From NCBI GenBank assembly GCA_902773065.1, contig CACYDD010000163.1:1-17582 (forward strand): a DNA stretch of 17,582 bases, written 5' to 3'. The stretch is from an uncultured Ruminococcus sp. (lineage in GTDB: Bacteria; Bacillota; Clostridia; Oscillospirales; Acutalibacteraceae). Both the position numbers and the translations under genes were made by a program. How positions within the stretch are numbered: the first letter of the stretch is position 1; every line of letters begins with the position of its first letter. This document shows positions 1-8,480 of the stretch, piece by piece. The notes beneath the pieces were generated by a model, which searched no databases, had not been told where the DNA came from, and worked only from the letters and a program-made list of their open reading frames with translations.

Positions 1-204
1 ATTTGTGACAATACACAAGAAATTTGTAAATTTTTCGATAATATGTACAAACTATTTATTGACATTTCGTCGAAAAAATTAGATAATATAGATATGGACT
101 TTCTTTCAATGGGAATGTCCGGAGATTATACTGAAGCAATTCTGTCGGGTGCTAATATGATAAGAGTCGGATCAAGGCTTTTCGGCGCCAGAATATACAG
201 ATAA
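1..204 (+). CDS. yggS: YggS/PROSC-family PLP-binding protein, 3' end only
   Basis: The left edge cuts this gene. The open frame starts at base 1 and stops at 202-204, giving 67 C-terminal residues. The stretch LSMGMSGDYTEAILSGA followed by MIRVGSRLFGAR is the typical C-terminus of YggS/YlmE proteins. These fold like the N-terminal barrel of alanine racemase, bind pyridoxal phosphate and take part in PLP homeostasis. The Ser-Gly and Arg-Val-Gly residues at this end belong to the phosphate-binding part of the fold in the family. The gene ends 19 bp before sepF and is probably co-transcribed with it, as in the ylmE-sepF order of other Firmicutes. The PLP lysine lies outside the window, so catalytic integrity cannot be judged. 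Confidence 0.9.
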   Translation: MCDNTQEICKFFDNMYKLFIDISSKKLDNIDMDFLSMGMSGDYTEAILSGANMIRVGSRLFGARIYR

Positions 205-223
205 AAATTAGGGGGATATTAAA

Positions 224-706
224 ATGCCAAATATTATGGGAAAATTCAAAAGCATACTGAAACAGCCTGAGGATGAGGTAGCATACGACGATTATTATGA
301 TGATACAGAATCACTGGACGCCGATGCACAGGATGATATGGATTATGATGAACCGGAAGAGGAGCAGCAGGATGCTTCTGCCGGCGGTTCAGGTAATAAT
401 AATGTGATCAGTATCCATGATTCCAACAGCGTACAGTTTGTTCTTTTCAAACCTGAGGCTTTTGATCCGTCAGTAAAGGAAATGGCAAATGAGCTTATGA
501 AAAGAAATACGGTTATCCTGAATGTTGAAGATACCAACAAGGACGTTTCAAGAAGAATTATTGACTTTCTCGGCGGCGTTGCCTATGCCAACAGCGGTAA
601 TGTCAAAAAGGTTGCCGAGGATACCTTCATTATTATGCCGAGCAATGTAACACTTTCCGGTCAGGATGCGATGGACGAGGTCGGCAGTGATAATGTATAT
701 TTCTGA
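224..706 (+). CDS. sepF: Cell division protein SepF
   Basis: The protein has 160 aa. SepF is a cytoplasmic protein that binds FtsZ, bundles its filaments and tethers them to the membrane through an N-terminal amphipathic helix. Residues 1-15 (MPNIMGKFKSILKQP) fit that short helix. Residues about 17-60 form a very acidic linker rich in D, E and Y. The conserved SepF domain spans about 62-150 and includes the FKPEAFDP, VILNVEDTNKDVSRRIIDFL and GGVAYANSG stretches. A GGGGG ribosome binding site lies 8 bp before the ATG at 224. A second ATG at residue 5 would also match where many SepF proteins start, so the first four residues are uncertain. Its place between yggS and divIVA supports the call. 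Confidence 0.95.
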   Translation: MPNIMGKFKSILKQPEDEVAYDDYYDDTESLDADAQDDMDYDEPEEEQQDASAGGSGNNNVISIHDSNSVQFVLFKPEAFDPSVKEMANELMKRNTVILNVEDTNKDVSRRIIDFLGGVAYANSGNVKKVAEDTFIIMPSNVTLSGQDAMDEVGSDNVYF

Positions 707-759
707 TTACTGATATGACAATTTCCGAAACCGAACGATAATACAGAAAGGAAATTCGT

Positions 760-1641
760 ATGATTACATTAGAAGAAATTGAAAATGTTACCTTCCGCAA
801 GGCAGGTCTTGGCGGATATAAGGTGGATGATGTTGATAATTTTGTCGATAAGGTGATCGATAAAGTAAAAAGTCTGGAGCTTGCCAACAAGGAACTGGAA
901 AGCAGACTTGCAAGCCAGGATAAGGATATCCAGGAATATAAGGAAAAAGAAGACAGTGTTCAGAGTGCACTTGTAACGGCACAGATCACTGCCAAGTCGA
1001 TTATCACCGAGGCAGAAAAACAGGCATCAGAGCAGACAAAACAGGCAAATGAAGCTGCTGAGCAGACAGTGACTGCTGCTCAGGCAAAAGCCGATAAGCT
1101 TGTTGCAGAGGCTCAGGCAAAAGCAGATCAGCTGAATTCGGAAACCGATGCCAAGGTAGAAGAATTGATGAATAAGGCACTCAGAGAGTCATCCGCGAAG
1201 ATAGAGGAGAATAATGAAATTCTCGAAGCTCAGAAGAGAAATATTATCAAGCTGATGGGTGAAGCCAACAAATTCAGGAATTCACTTCTCCAGACCTATA
1301 AGAATCATCTCAGCGTGATCAATTCAATGGCTAAAGCAGATGATTTCAAAAAACAGCAGAAGGAGCTGGAAGAGCGTTATCCGAGATCGGAAGGCAATCA
1401 GCCGATCACGCTTTCAAGACCCGAAGCAGAAGTGAAACCAGCAAAACCGGCCGAAGGAAAAAATGAAGCTGAGACTGTGACAGAGTCAATTAAAGAAGAA
1501 CAGACTGCTGAACCGGAAGTGAAAGAAGAAACCGGAAACAGTCGCCAGCCCGTAGTTGTCGGTTCGGCGGAAAAAACAGAACCGAAAATCATTGTTGCTA
1601 AATTTGATGAGATCAAAGCATCAAAAAACAATGGGAAATAA
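760..1641 (+). CDS. divIVA: DivIVA-family cell division/polarity protein
   Basis: The protein has 293 aa. DivIVA proteins bind negatively curved membrane at poles and septa and recruit division or polar-growth partners. The N-terminal membrane-binding domain is clear: an ITLEEIENVTFRK-type start followed by GGYKVDDVDNFVDKV (residues about 20-34). Residues about 35-215 are predicted coiled coil, with a stretch rich in A, Q, E and K at about 75-130 that contains an 11-residue repeat (AQAKAD twice). The C-terminal 75 residues are acidic, rich in E, P and K, and probably disordered. A ribosome binding site (AAAGGAAA) precedes the ATG. The gene lies 53 bp after sepF and 34 bp before ileS. It is longer than B. 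subtilis DivIVA (about 164 aa) because of the extended coil and tail. Confidence 0.93.
   Translation: MITLEEIENVTFRKAGLGGYKVDDVDNFVDKVIDKVKSLELANKELESRLASQDKDIQEYKEKEDSVQSALVTAQITAKSIITEAEKQASEQTKQANEAAEQTVTAAQAKADKLVAEAQAKADQLNSETDAKVEELMNKALRESSAKIEENNEILEAQKRNIIKLMGEANKFRNSLLQTYKNHLSVINSMAKADDFKKQQKELEERYPRSEGNQPITLSRPEAEVKPAKPAEGKNEAETVTESIKEEQTAEPEVKEETGNSRQPVVVGSAEKTEPKIIVAKFDEIKASKNNGK
1078..1130 (+). repeat. Short in-frame direct repeat inside divIVA
   Basis: GCTCAGGCAAAAGC followed by C/A and GAT occurs at 1078-1095 and again at 1111-1128, exactly 33 bp apart. It encodes AQAKAD twice with an 11-residue period. A hendecad period is common in right-handed or near-straight coiled coils. 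It looks like a local duplication that lengthened the coil. Confidence 0.7.
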
Positions 1642-1675
1642 GTTGTGAGTTTGTAAAAGAGGAGAGAAATAACCG

Positions 1676-4462
1676 ATGCCGCAGCAGGATTATAATAAAA
1701 CACTGAATCTGCCGAAAACGGATTTTCCGATGAGGGCAGGTCTGCCGAAATCAGAGCCTGTGACTCTGAAACGCTGGCAGGATAATAAAGCATATGAAAA
1801 GTTGATGGAACTGAATGAGGGAAAGCCGCTTTATGTACTCCATGACGGTCCTCCGTATGCAAATGGTGATATTCACCTTGGTCATGCACTGAATAAGACA
1901 CTGAAAGATATTATCGTAAGATATAAGAATATGACAGGTTTTCAGTCGCCATATGTTCCCGGCTGGGATACCCACGGACTTCCCACAGAGCTGAAAGCAA
2001 GAAAAAAAGCAGGTGTCAGCAGCAGTGACATTATTTCCGATGTTGAACTGAGAAAGCTTTGCCGTGAATTTGCAACAACTTATATCGACGGTCAGCGTGA
2101 ACAGTTCAAGCGTCTGGGCGGAATCGGAGAATGGGATAATCCTTATATTACACTCACACATGATTTTGAAGCCAAACAGATTGAAATTTTTGCCGATATG
2201 GCAAGCAAGGGTTATATTTACAGAGGTCTGAAACCTGTATATTGGTGTCCTGACTGTATGACAGCTCTTGCCGAAGCTGAAATTGAATATGCCGAAGATC
2301 CATGTCATTCAATTTATGTGAAATTCAAAGTGACAGACGATCAGGGCAAACTCAGTGCGATGGGGGCAGATCTCAAAAATACCTATTTTGTGATCTGGAC
2401 AACAACCACATGGACACTTCCGGCTAACCTTGCGATTTGTGTAGGTCCGAGATTCAATTACAGCCTTATTAAATGTGAAGGCGAATATTATGTCATGGCA
2501 GAGGAGCTTTATGCTTCTGCGATGGAAGCCGCAGGCAAAGAAAATTATGAAGTGATTGGTACGATCAAGGGTGCCGAGCTTGAATATATGCAGACAGCAC
2601 ATCCGTTCCTTGACAGAAATTCGCTTGTTATCGTGGGTGACCATGTTACTCTTGAAAGTGGTACAGGCTGTGTTCATACTGCTCCGGGTCACGGTGTAGA
2701 TGACTATAATGTATGCCGTAATTACCCCGAGATTCCGATGGTCGTTCCTGTAGACGCACAGGGAAGACTTACTGAAGAGGCAGGTATGTTTGCAGGACTT
2801 CTGACGGGCGATGCCAACAAGCCGATCGCTGAGCATCTTGAAAAAACAGGTGCATTGTTTGCACTGAAAAAGATCATTCACCAGTATCCGCATTGCTGGA
2901 GATGTAAGAATCCTGTTCTGTTCCGTGCAACCAAACAGTGGTTCTGTTCCGTGGATGATATCAAAGATGCGGCTGTTAACGAAATCAAGAAAATAGAATG
3001 GGTTCCTGGATGGGGCGAGGATCGTATTACATCAATGGTTCGTGAACGTAAGGACTGGTGTATTTCACGTCAGAGAAAATGGGGTGTTCCGATTCCAATC
3101 TTCTTCTGTAGGGACTGCGGCGAGCCGGTTCTGGACAAGGATGCTATGCTTCATGTGTCAAAGCTGTTCGGAGAATTCGGTTCTGATATCTGGTATGAAA
3201 AGGATGCTTCCGAATTGATTCCCGAAGGACTTGCTTGTCCGAAATGCGGATGTAAAGAATTTGATAAAGAAAAGGATATTATGGATGTATGGTTCGATTC
3301 GGGCGTATCTCATGCGGCAGTATGCGGCGCACGTCCGTATCTGAAATGGCCTGCTGACCTTTATCTGGAAGGTGCAGATCAGTACAGAGGCTGGTTTCAG
3401 TCATCACTTCTTACTTCCGTTGCTGCTTTTGGTTCAGCCCCGTACAAATCAGTCGTAACTCACGGCTGGGTCGTTGATATGGAGAAAAAGAAAATGTCCA
3501 AATCCGCAGGAAATGGTATGTCACCATCACAGATCATCGACCAGTACGGTGCGGATATTCTCAGACTGTGGGTTGCTTCTTCCGATTATCATGCGGATGT
3601 CAGAATTTCCAAAGAAATTCTTGCTCAGCTCAGTGAAGCATACCGCAAAATCAGAAATACCGCACGTTATATCCTTGGCAATATCAGTGATTTCGATCCC
3701 GATAAGGATTCAGTTGCTGATGATAAGCTTCTGCCGATCGACAAATGGGCACTGAAAAAGCTGGATGAGCTGAACGCAAAGGTCAGAAAAGGCTATGATA
3801 CCTATGATTTTCATGTAGTCTATCAGGCAATTCATAACTTCTGTGTTGTGGATATGAGTAACTTCTATTTTGATGTACTCAAAGACAGACTTTATACAGA
3901 AAAGAAAGACGGTCAGCTCCGACGTGCAGCTCAGACAACGATTTACAGAATTCTTGATGCCATGACAAAACTGGTTTCTCCGATCCTTGTTTATACATCT
4001 GATGAGATTTGGCAGTATATGCCGCATGACAGCTCTGCCAATCCTGAAAATGTACTCTTTAACGATATGCCCGAGCCTACAGGTATTGAGCTTGATGATA
4101 ACTTTATTGCTATGTGGGACAGAATCCACGAAACAAGAGATATCGTTAAAAAGGCACTTGAAGTTGAGATCAAGAGTAAGGCAATTCGTTCTTCGCTGGA
4201 AGCAAAAGTAACACTGAAATGCAGCGGTGAACAGTATGAATTCCTGAAATCGGCAGAAAAAGAGCTTGCAGCTGCGTTTATCGTTTCTTCTGTAGAAATC
4301 GTTGAAGCTGCTGTTGATACTCTTGAAGTGGAGGTAGCTCACGCAGACGGTGAAAAGTGCGAACGTTGCTGGATTTTCAGCAGTACTGTTGGTTCTGACA
4401 GCAAGCACCCGACACTTTGCAGTCGTTGTGCCTCTGTCATAGGTTCATTGTTTGACGAATAA
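1676..4462 (+). CDS. ileS: Isoleucyl-tRNA synthetase
   Basis: The 928 aa class I synthetase charges tRNA-Ile with isoleucine in the cytoplasm. The HIGH signature appears as HLGH at residues 67-70. The KMSKS loop is exact at 606-610. The editing (CP1) domain lies between them, with a WTTTTWTLPAN motif near residues 240-250. Cysteine pairs at 478/481 and 521/524 and a C-terminal zinc ribbon (895/898 and 915/918) are present. Length and C-terminal zinc finger match the usual bacterial type rather than the eukaryote-like, mupirocin-resistant type. The start is supported by a GAGGAGAG ribosome binding site shortly upstream. Many Firmicute ileS genes have a T-box leader. Here only 34 bp separate divIVA from ileS, so no T-box fits. 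Confidence 0.98.
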   Translation: MPQQDYNKTLNLPKTDFPMRAGLPKSEPVTLKRWQDNKAYEKLMELNEGKPLYVLHDGPPYANGDIHLGHALNKTLKDIIVRYKNMTGFQSPYVPGWDTHGLPTELKARKKAGVSSSDIISDVELRKLCREFATTYIDGQREQFKRLGGIGEWDNPYITLTHDFEAKQIEIFADMASKGYIYRGLKPVYWCPDCMTALAEAEIEYAEDPCHSIYVKFKVTDDQGKLSAMGADLKNTYFVIWTTTTWTLPANLAICVGPRFNYSLIKCEGEYYVMAEELYASAMEAAGKENYEVIGTIKGAELEYMQTAHPFLDRNSLVIVGDHVTLESGTGCVHTAPGHGVDDYNVCRNYPEIPMVVPVDAQGRLTEEAGMFAGLLTGDANKPIAEHLEKTGALFALKKIIHQYPHCWRCKNPVLFRATKQWFCSVDDIKDAAVNEIKKIEWVPGWGEDRITSMVRERKDWCISRQRKWGVPIPIFFCRDCGEPVLDKDAMLHVSKLFGEFGSDIWYEKDASELIPEGLACPKCGCKEFDKEKDIMDVWFDSGVSHAAVCGARPYLKWPADLYLEGADQYRGWFQSSLLTSVAAFGSAPYKSVVTHGWVVDMEKKKMSKSAGNGMSPSQIIDQYGADILRLWVASSDYHADVRISKEILAQLSEAYRKIRNTARYILGNISDFDPDKDSVADDKLLPIDKWALKKLDELNAKVRKGYDTYDFHVVYQAIHNFCVVDMSNFYFDVLKDRLYTEKKDGQLRRAAQTTIYRILDAMTKLVSPILVYTSDEIWQYMPHDSSANPENVLFNDMPEPTGIELDDNFIAMWDRIHETRDIVKKALEVEIKSKAIRSSLEAKVTLKCSGEQYEFLKSAEKELAAAFIVSSVEIVEAAVDTLEVEVAHADGEKCERCWIFSSTVGSDSKHPTLCSRCASVIGSLFDE

Positions 4463-4477
4463 AATATTGAAAGAATG

Positions 4478-4503
4478 AGCGGTGTATCTGCGGATGCACC
4501 GCT
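4478..4503 (+). terminator. Hairpin after ileS, possible weak terminator or attenuator
   Basis: An 11-bp stem (AGCGGTGTATC with GATGCACCGCT, one G-T pair) closes a TGCG loop at 4489-4492. Only TTTCATACTT follows, so the T-tract is poor. It lies 15 bp after the ileS stop and just before the lspA ribosome binding site. It could reduce read-through or act as an mRNA processing or stability element between the two genes. Confidence 0.55.
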
Positions 4504-4528
4504 TTCATACTTAATAGGGGGTTGGTGT

Positions 4529-5035
4529 ATGACTACAGCGATTGTGCTTGCCGCGGCAGCATTGATTATTGTAATAGACCAGATCATTAAATATTTTGTA
4601 TATGTGAATCTTTCTCCCGACGGCAGAGTGACTGTGATCGATAATCTGTTCTCGCTGATCTATTCCGAAAACAGGGGGGCGGCTTTCGGGATTTTTCAAG
4701 ACGGAACGCTGTTTTTTATCATTGTGACATCTGCTTTGATCGGCGTGTTTTTCTATCTGCTGATCCATAAAAAATTCAGCGGAAAATTGTTTTATACATC
4801 TGTGGCACTCATTCTGGGCGGTGGTATCGGCAATCTGATCGACAGGATATTTCGAGGTTTTGTGATTGATTACCTTTCACTTTCATTTTTTTCGCCGATC
4901 TTTAATTTTGCTGATTACTGTATTACGATCGGGTCTGCTTTGTTTGTGTTGTGTATCTTGTTTATGTCTAATGATAAAAAAGAAAAAGCAGACAACATTA
5001 AGGGCATAGCCGAGAGTGGTGAATCCGATGACTGA
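4529..5035 (+). CDS. lspA: Lipoprotein signal peptidase (signal peptidase II)
   Basis: The protein has 168 aa from the chosen start. It is an integral membrane aspartyl protease that cleaves diacylglyceryl-prolipoprotein signal peptides. Family motifs are in order: IDQIIKYFV (D17, K21), SENRGAAFGIF (residues 46-56), GGGIGNLIDR (97-106), VIDY (D114) and FNFADYCITIG (D129). D114 and D129 correspond to the catalytic dyad. About four membrane helices are visible. An in-frame ATG at 4475 lies next to the hairpin and has no good ribosome binding site, whereas AGGGGG at 4516-4521 is well placed for the ATG at 4529. The end overlaps the downstream rluD gene. The lipoprotein encoded at 5987-6625 is a candidate substrate. 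Confidence 0.95.
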   Translation: MTTAIVLAAAALIIVIDQIIKYFVYVNLSPDGRVTVIDNLFSLIYSENRGAAFGIFQDGTLFFIIVTSALIGVFFYLLIHKKFSGKLFYTSVALILGGGIGNLIDRIFRGFVIDYLSLSFFSPIFNFADYCITIGSALFVLCILFMSNDKKEKADNIKGIAESGESDD

Positions 5036-5942
5036 ATATGAATTTGTCGCTGACGAGACTTCAAAAGGCGTCAGAATTGATAGCTTTATTGCTAATTCCG
5101 TTACTGAAATCACTCGTTCTGCTGTACAAAAGTTGATAGAGAATGGAAATGTTTTGGTGAATGCTAAAGTACCTGCAAAAAATTATAAGCTCAGAAAAGA
5201 CGACAGGATATCGATAACGATACCTGACCCTATTTTACCCGAGGCTGTTCCCGAAAATATTCCGCTGGATATTGTATATGAGGACAGAGATCTTCTTGTT
5301 GTCAATAAGCCGAAAGGAATGGTGGTTCACCCTGCGGCAGGTCATTACAGCGGAACACTGGTCAATGCATTGCTTTATCACTGCGGAGAAAGCCTTTCGG
5401 GAATCAACGGTGTTCTGCGCCCGGGAATTGTTCACAGGATCGACAAAGACACCAGCGGACTTCTGATCGTGGCAAAGAATGATTTTTCCCACAGACTTCT
5501 CGCAGAGCAGATAAAGGAACATACCTTTACACGCAAATATCAGGCAGTAGTGTACGGCAATTTCAAAACAGACGAAGGTACAGTCAATATGCCGATCGGC
5601 AGGCATCCGACCGACAGAAAAAGGATGACAGTCACAGAAAAAAATTCGCGGAATGCCGTTACACATTATAAAGTGATTAACAAGTATAACAGCTTTACAC
5701 ATCTTGAACTCACACTTGAAACTGGCAGAACGCATCAGATCAGGGTGCATATGGCACATATCGGTCATCCTGTAGCAGGTGATCCGGTTTATGGACCAAA
5801 GAAGGTGATAGCCTCTCTTAACGGTCAGTGTCTTCATGCGTACTATATCACATTTGTTCATCCGCGAACAGGGAAGACACTTACATTTTCGTCAGAACTG
5901 CCCGACTATTTTACAAATTTTCTTGATCACATATATAATTAA
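5028..5942 (+). CDS. rluD: RluA/RluD-family 23S rRNA pseudouridine synthase
   Basis: The protein has 304 aa from ATG 5028. GTG at 5016 would add four residues, and neither start has a strong ribosome binding site. An S4 RNA-binding domain covers about residues 10-75 (RIDSFIANSV through VLVNAKVPAKNYKLRKDDRI). The catalytic domain follows, with VVNKPKGMVVHPA and HRIDKDTSGLLIVAKND, where D139 is the expected catalytic aspartate. Near the C-terminus are TGRTHQIRVHMAHIGHPVAGDPVYG and a final LHAYYITFVHP stretch. The enzyme isomerises uridines, in RluD those of helix 69 of 23S rRNA. The lspA-ylyB neighbourhood fits the RluD branch, but the exact target site is inferred. It overlaps lspA by 8 bp, so the two are probably translationally coupled. 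Confidence 0.92.
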   Translation: MTEYEFVADETSKGVRIDSFIANSVTEITRSAVQKLIENGNVLVNAKVPAKNYKLRKDDRISITIPDPILPEAVPENIPLDIVYEDRDLLVVNKPKGMVVHPAAGHYSGTLVNALLYHCGESLSGINGVLRPGIVHRIDKDTSGLLIVAKNDFSHRLLAEQIKEHTFTRKYQAVVYGNFKTDEGTVNMPIGRHPTDRKRMTVTEKNSRNAVTHYKVINKYNSFTHLELTLETGRTHQIRVHMAHIGHPVAGDPVYGPKKVIASLNGQCLHAYYITFVHPRTGKTLTFSSELPDYFTNFLDHIYN

Positions 5943-5943
5943 A

Positions 5944-5983
5944 TCACCGCCGTCTTGTCATAAAAATGACAAGGCGGCGGTGA
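5944..5983. terminator. Bidirectional stem-loop between convergent units
   Basis: An 18-bp stem pairs 5944-5961 with 5966-5983 (one G-T pair) and closes an AAAA loop. It sits directly after the rluD stop and 3 bp beyond the stop of the minus-strand lipoprotein gene, so it can serve both. The flanks are A/T-rich but neither side has a long T run. Termination is inferred from stem strength and position. Confidence 0.85.
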
Positions 5984-5986
5984 ATG

Positions 5987-6625
5987 TTATGATAATTCTA
6001 TTTCTTCAAATATTTTGTCATATGTTTCTTGCTGCTCTTTGTCAAAGCAGAGAACGGCTTCACTGTAGCCGCCGTCTTTGATAACAGCTTTGAGATATAC
6101 GTTAAGCTTATTTTCTTTTTGATCCAGGGCATCGATTTTGCAGATAACGGTGTCATCTCCGTCTGTTTCCGGCTCTGTGCTGTAGGTATCTTTCAGGTAA
6201 TTAACCAGATCATCCTGTGTGATGCCGTTGTTTTCAACAAAGTCAAGAAGAAGTGTTGCTTTGCCGTCATGGGTCTGGAGAAAAATTCCGTCACCGGGTT
6301 CACTGTCCGTATCAATCTCAGAAAAGGTATCGGAAAAAACAGAAATGACTTTTTCTGATTTGCTTCTGAATTCCAGTGTTCCGGACTTCTTTTGTGTAAT
6401 ACCGTCAGGGTAGGACGGTTCTTTACTGCTTTCTTCGCTGCTTTCGGGTGCGGAAGGCTTCAAACCGACAATATCGGAAATATCAACACTGATCTCATCG
6501 GTGTTGATATCTCTTGTTTCTTCTGAGTTTGCATTGTTCAGGTCAGATTCTTCGTTGGTTTGCCCGGAGCATCCTGCCGCAGCACATAAGAACAGTACAG
6601 ATAATACACATAATATTTTTTTCAT
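5987..6625 (-). CDS. Small acidic secreted lipoprotein, function unknown
   Basis: The protein has 212 aa. It starts with a classic lipoprotein signal (MKKILCVLSVLFLCAAAGC): two lysines, a hydrophobic core and a lipobox AAGC with the lipid-bearing Cys at 19. Alanine instead of leucine at the -3 position is a mild deviation. Residues 20-80 are low complexity and rich in S, E, D and N, a likely disordered tether. Residues about 85-212 form a compact domain with alternating strands and a last helix (QQETYDKIFEEIELS). I do not recognise the family. The ATG at 6625 is preceded by GGGAGG on the minus strand. The frame stays open upstream, but that part lies inside the helicase gene and lacks signal features. 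It begins 22 bp after the helicase stop, so the two probably share a transcript. Confidence 0.85.
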   Translation of the reverse strand: MKKILCVLSVLFLCAAAGCSGQTNEESDLNNANSEETRDINTDEISVDISDIVGLKPSAPESSEESSKEPSYPDGITQKKSGTLEFRSKSEKVISVFSDTFSEIDTDSEPGDGIFLQTHDGKATLLLDFVENNGITQDDLVNYLKDTYSTEPETDGDDTVICKIDALDQKENKLNVYLKAVIKDGGYSEAVLCFDKEQQETYDKIFEEIELS

Positions 6626-6647
6626 GCCGTTTCCTCCCTCATAATTT

Positions 6648-8393
6648 TTATCCGTGACGCTTTGCCGCTTTTCTGTAAGCGTTTGTGGCGGTTTTCTTTT
6701 TGTTGTCGTTTTTTCTTTTGCCGTAATCATTTCTGCGGCTGTAATTCTTATCATTGCCTTTGGAGTGGTTTTTACGGTTTCTTTGCGGTTCCTCATACAG
6801 CACAGTTCTGACAGGTTTTCCGCAAACCTTTGCACCGTACATCTGATCGAGAACCATTTCAACCGAATTCGTCGGCACTGCTACGACTGAGCAGTCATCA
6901 TAAATTTCGATCTTGCCGATATCTCTGCCGTGAAGCAGGCTTCTTTCGGTGATGGAAGCAACGATATGATTGGGAGCGACTCTGTTTGCTCTGCCGATAT
7001 TGAGCATAATTTTGCTGAAATCAGTATTGCCGTTTCTGCTGTACTGTTTGCGTTCTGTTCTGATATCCTTGATTTTGATTTCTTTCTCGGAGAAATTCAT
7101 TTGCATGGCAGCTGCCGCAATATCAAAAAGAGAAAACCCTTTTGACAGCAGCATATTGACCATTTCACGGTATCTGTCGCTGATTGGCTCATTCAGGGCA
7201 TTTTCTACAGATTCTATATTTTTTTCGGCAATATGGTAATTGATATCTTCGCCTGAGGGAACATCGATCTGCTCAATTTTTGATTTAACGCTGTGTGCAA
7301 TGTCAAGCAGGGAAAGAACCTGCCGTCTGCCGCTGCATATGGTAACGGAATTCCCCTCTTTGCCGATTCGACCCGTGCGTCCGATTCTATGAACATAGTA
7401 CTCATTGTTTTGCGGTATATCGTAATTAAAGACATATTCCACATCATTGACATCAATTCCTCTTGCCGCTACATCAGTCGCCACAAGAATTGAGGTTGAA
7501 CCGTATCGGAATTTATCCATGACTGCTGTTCGCTGTGACTGTTTCAGATCGCCGTGCAGTGCTTCTGCATCAAGTCCGCTCTGGTTCAGGGAAACTGCTA
7601 CTTCCTCCGCCATTTTCTTCGTATTGCAAAATACAATGGAAAGGGAGGGAGCATAATAGTAGAGCAGCAGTTTTAATGCGTCCGTTTTTCTGCCCATAGG
7701 AACATCAACATAGGTCTGCCGGATATTGTCCAGTGTTACTTTTTTGCTGTTGATCTCTATGATTTCGGGGTTATTCTGGAATTCCTCTGTGATCGACATG
7801 ATTGCAGGCGGCATGGTAGCAGAGAACAGAACTGTCTGCCGGCTTTCGGGTGTTTCACGCAGAATGGTTTCCATATCTTCTTTGAAGCCCATGCTGAGCA
7901 TTTCGTCTGCTTCATCAAGAACTGCCAGCTTTACATGATCAAGCTTCAGCGTTCTTCTTCTCATATGATCCATAATTCTGCCGGGTGTGCCGATAACGAT
8001 ATTGGCTTTTTTCAGTGCCTTGATCTGCCTGTCCATCGGTGTACCGCCGTATACTTCTACAGGGCGGATTCCTTCACAATATTTTGTCAGTTTTTTGATC
8101 TCACCACAGCATTGCATGGCAAGCTCTCTTGTCGGCAGCATGATAATGGCAAGAACATGGGATCTGTCGCTGCATGAATTGATCATTTCAATGGCAGGAA
8201 TAGAAAAAGCCATTGTTTTGCCCGTTCCTGTCTGAGATTTTCCTATTACATCTGCACCTGATCGCACAAGGGGAATTGCCCGTGCCTGGATATCGGTAGG
8301 TGTTTCAAAACCGAGGTCATCGATTGCTTTTTTAATTTCACTCGTCAGCCCCAGATCGTTAAAACTTATTTTTTCATTTGAATTTTTACTCAT
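6648..8393 (-). CDS. DEAD-box ATP-dependent RNA helicase with DbpA-type RNA-binding domain (DeaD/CshA-like)
   Basis: The protein has 581 aa. All core motifs are present in order: Q motif (F11 to Q36), Walker A SQTGTGKT at 53-60, PTRELA at 87-92, TPGR near 136-139, DEAD at 160-163, SAT near 195, ATDVAARGIDV near 310 and HRIGRTGR near 335. Residues about 460-540 form a DbpA-like RNA-binding domain (NIGRANRVAPNHIVASIT, DIGKIEIYDD). The last 40 residues are a K/R/N-rich basic tail. Such enzymes remodel RNA during ribosome assembly, mRNA decay and cold adaptation. The domain layout resembles E. coli CsdA/DeaD more than minimal CshB types. A minus-strand AAGGAAG site precedes the start. A strong promoter lies close upstream, leaving a short leader and no room for a long cold-shock UTR. 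Confidence 0.93.
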   Translation of the reverse strand: MSKNSNEKISFNDLGLTSEIKKAIDDLGFETPTDIQARAIPLVRSGADVIGKSQTGTGKTMAFSIPAIEMINSCSDRSHVLAIIMLPTRELAMQCCGEIKKLTKYCEGIRPVEVYGGTPMDRQIKALKKANIVIGTPGRIMDHMRRRTLKLDHVKLAVLDEADEMLSMGFKEDMETILRETPESRQTVLFSATMPPAIMSITEEFQNNPEIIEINSKKVTLDNIRQTYVDVPMGRKTDALKLLLYYYAPSLSIVFCNTKKMAEEVAVSLNQSGLDAEALHGDLKQSQRTAVMDKFRYGSTSILVATDVAARGIDVNDVEYVFNYDIPQNNEYYVHRIGRTGRIGKEGNSVTICSGRRQVLSLLDIAHSVKSKIEQIDVPSGEDINYHIAEKNIESVENALNEPISDRYREMVNMLLSKGFSLFDIAAAAMQMNFSEKEIKIKDIRTERKQYSRNGNTDFSKIMLNIGRANRVAPNHIVASITERSLLHGRDIGKIEIYDDCSVVAVPTNSVEMVLDQMYGAKVCGKPVRTVLYEEPQRNRKNHSKGNDKNYSRRNDYGKRKNDNKKKTATNAYRKAAKRHG

Positions 8394-8429
8394 AATTAAC
8401 TTCCTTATTCTTCTTTAATCAACTTTTAC

Positions 8430-8458
8430 ATTCTACCAAAAATCCCCCCTTTTGTCAA
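8430..8458 (-). promoter_or_regulatory. Sigma-A promoter of the helicase unit
   Basis: On the minus strand a perfect -35 TTGACA (8458-8453) is followed after 17 bp by a -10 TAGAAT (8435-8430). The expected start is near 8423, leaving a leader of about 30 nt before the ATG at 8393. The match is near consensus, so high basal expression is likely. Confidence 0.88.
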
Positions 8459-8480
8459 CCGGCGCCGGCGAGCCGCCGGT
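8458..8480. repeat. GC-rich palindrome abutting the helicase -35 box
   Basis: ACCGGCG (8458-8464) pairs with CGCCGGT (8474-8480). An alternative hairpin pairs CCGGCG (8465-8470) with CGCCGG (8474-8479) around an AGC loop. The element directly adjoins the -35 box on its upstream side. It could be an operator, an upstream structural element or part of the neighbouring repeat. Confidence 0.5.

Noticed and set aside
1642..1675. T-box leader expected ahead of ileS
   Set aside because: Only 34 bp separate divIVA from ileS, too short for any T-box structure.
3710..4408. Long minus-strand open frame (232 codons) opposite ileS
   Set aside because: It lies wholly antisense to a well-conserved ileS, has a Cys/Phe/Ile-rich composition typical of a shadow frame and no ribosome binding site that I could support.
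6626..6862. N-terminal extension of the lipoprotein frame by 79 residues
   Set aside because: It would overlap the helicase gene, has a biased K/T/R composition and would bury the signal peptide. GGGAGG sits just before the internal ATG at 6625.
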